A stretch of 5,428 nucleotides of DNA from positions 1 to 5,428 of the forward strand of contig JAFWDX010000405.1 in the NCBI GenBank assembly GCA_017515945.1. Reading direction: 5' to 3'. Positions 5,284 through 5,428 of this stretch are shown here, piece by piece (positions within the stretch are counted from its first letter, which is position 1; every line of letters starts with the position of its first letter). The notes under the pieces were generated by a model. It was given only the letters and a program-made list of their open reading frames with translations, was not told the DNA's origin and made no database searches. The translations under genes were made by a program, and so were the position numbers. This stretch comes from Blautia sp. Lineage in GTDB: Bacteria; Bacillota; Clostridia; Lachnospirales; Lachnospiraceae.

Positions 5284-5331
5284 GTCACGGGGACAGGTTC
5301 CCTGACTCACATGTATGTGAGTCAGGGAACC
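5281..5331. repeat. REP-like palindromic repeat, copy A, starting on the stop codon
   Basis: A conserved leader, GAGTCACGGGGACAGGTTCC (5282-5301), runs into a hairpin with 17-base perfect arms (5296-5312 and 5315-5331) that nominally meet at a two-base centre; the AT pairs at the tip probably open into a larger loop. The copy begins at the TGA of the binding-protein gene. No T-run follows, so it is not a classical terminator; 3'-end protection of the mRNA is plausible. It is followed by CTGGGGTCTGGCCC, which may be part of the element. A relation to REP elements mobilised by Y1-type transposases is inference; no such gene is visible. Confidence 0.8.
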
Positions 5332-5376
5332 CTGGGGTCTGGCCCTCCAAACATTCTGTGAACAGCGTTCATGGGC

Positions 5377-5428
5377 GAGTCACGGGGACAGGTTCCTTGA
5401 CTCGCACATGCGTGTGAGTCAAGGAACC
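5377..5428. repeat. REP-like palindromic repeat, copy B, running to the window edge
   Basis: The first 20 bases are identical to copy A, 95 bases further on. The hairpin arms are 17 bases (5391-5407 and 5412-5428) with one G-T pair and an ATGC loop. The stem differs from copy A by a paired change (C-G in A, T-A in B, at 5302/5325 and 5397/5422), and the tip also differs. The window ends with the right arm, so the element may continue. Confidence 0.8.

Noticed and set aside
4303..5310. Open frame of 335 codons on the minus strand opposite the binding-protein gene
   Set aside because: The plus strand encodes a clear signal peptide and SBP_bac_3 domain with promoter and ribosome binding site. 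The reverse frame shows no family resemblance and arises from codon bias.
5281..5428. CRISPR array, suggested by two similar repeats with a spacer-like gap
   Set aside because: There are only two copies, each is a long self-contained hairpin with variable tip, the interval is 95 bases, and no cas gene is present.

Overview
The window looks like chromosomal DNA from a Gram-positive anaerobe of the Clostridia, most likely Lachnospiraceae or a close relative. This is inferred from strong AGGAGG-type ribosome binding sites, TTGACA/TATAAT promoters, a DUF975/CmpB-type membrane protein, a clostridial-looking cellobiose 2-epimerase and a moderately GC-rich coding style. No rRNA, tRNA, CRISPR array, transposase or replication gene is visible.

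Layout from left to right. Positions 101-2119 (+) encode a nine-helix membrane protein that joins a DUF975-like N-terminal half to a CmpB-type C-terminal half. It ends in a tandem-repeat acidic tail. Positions 2291-3520 (+) encode a cellobiose 2-epimerase of the AGE family with an extra, internally duplicated segment. A long hairpin (3521-3568) begins directly after its stop codon. Facing it on the minus strand is a complete yefM-yoeB type II toxin-antitoxin operon (4105 down to 3582). It has a TTGACA-N17-TATTAT promoter and two TGTACA operator boxes 12 bp apart. Diverging from it, positions 4360-5283 (+) encode a family 3 amino-acid-binding protein of ABC uptake, with its own TTGACA-N17-TATACT promoter. 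The last about 150 bases hold two copies of a REP-like palindromic repeat. The first starts on the stop codon of the binding protein, and a decayed half copy lies upstream of that gene.

The genes do not form one pathway. The membrane protein and epimerase are co-directional, with 171 bp between them, and may or may not share a transcript. The toxin-antitoxin pair is an independent, autoregulated and more AT-rich cassette, probably acquired. The binding protein has no permease or ATPase in view. I do not see a clear new multi-gene system. The more unusual points are the palindromic repeats placed exactly on stop codons and showing a compensatory base-pair change, the 18-bp repeat tail of the membrane protein, the duplicated insert in the epimerase, and the lack of a lipobox in the binding protein.
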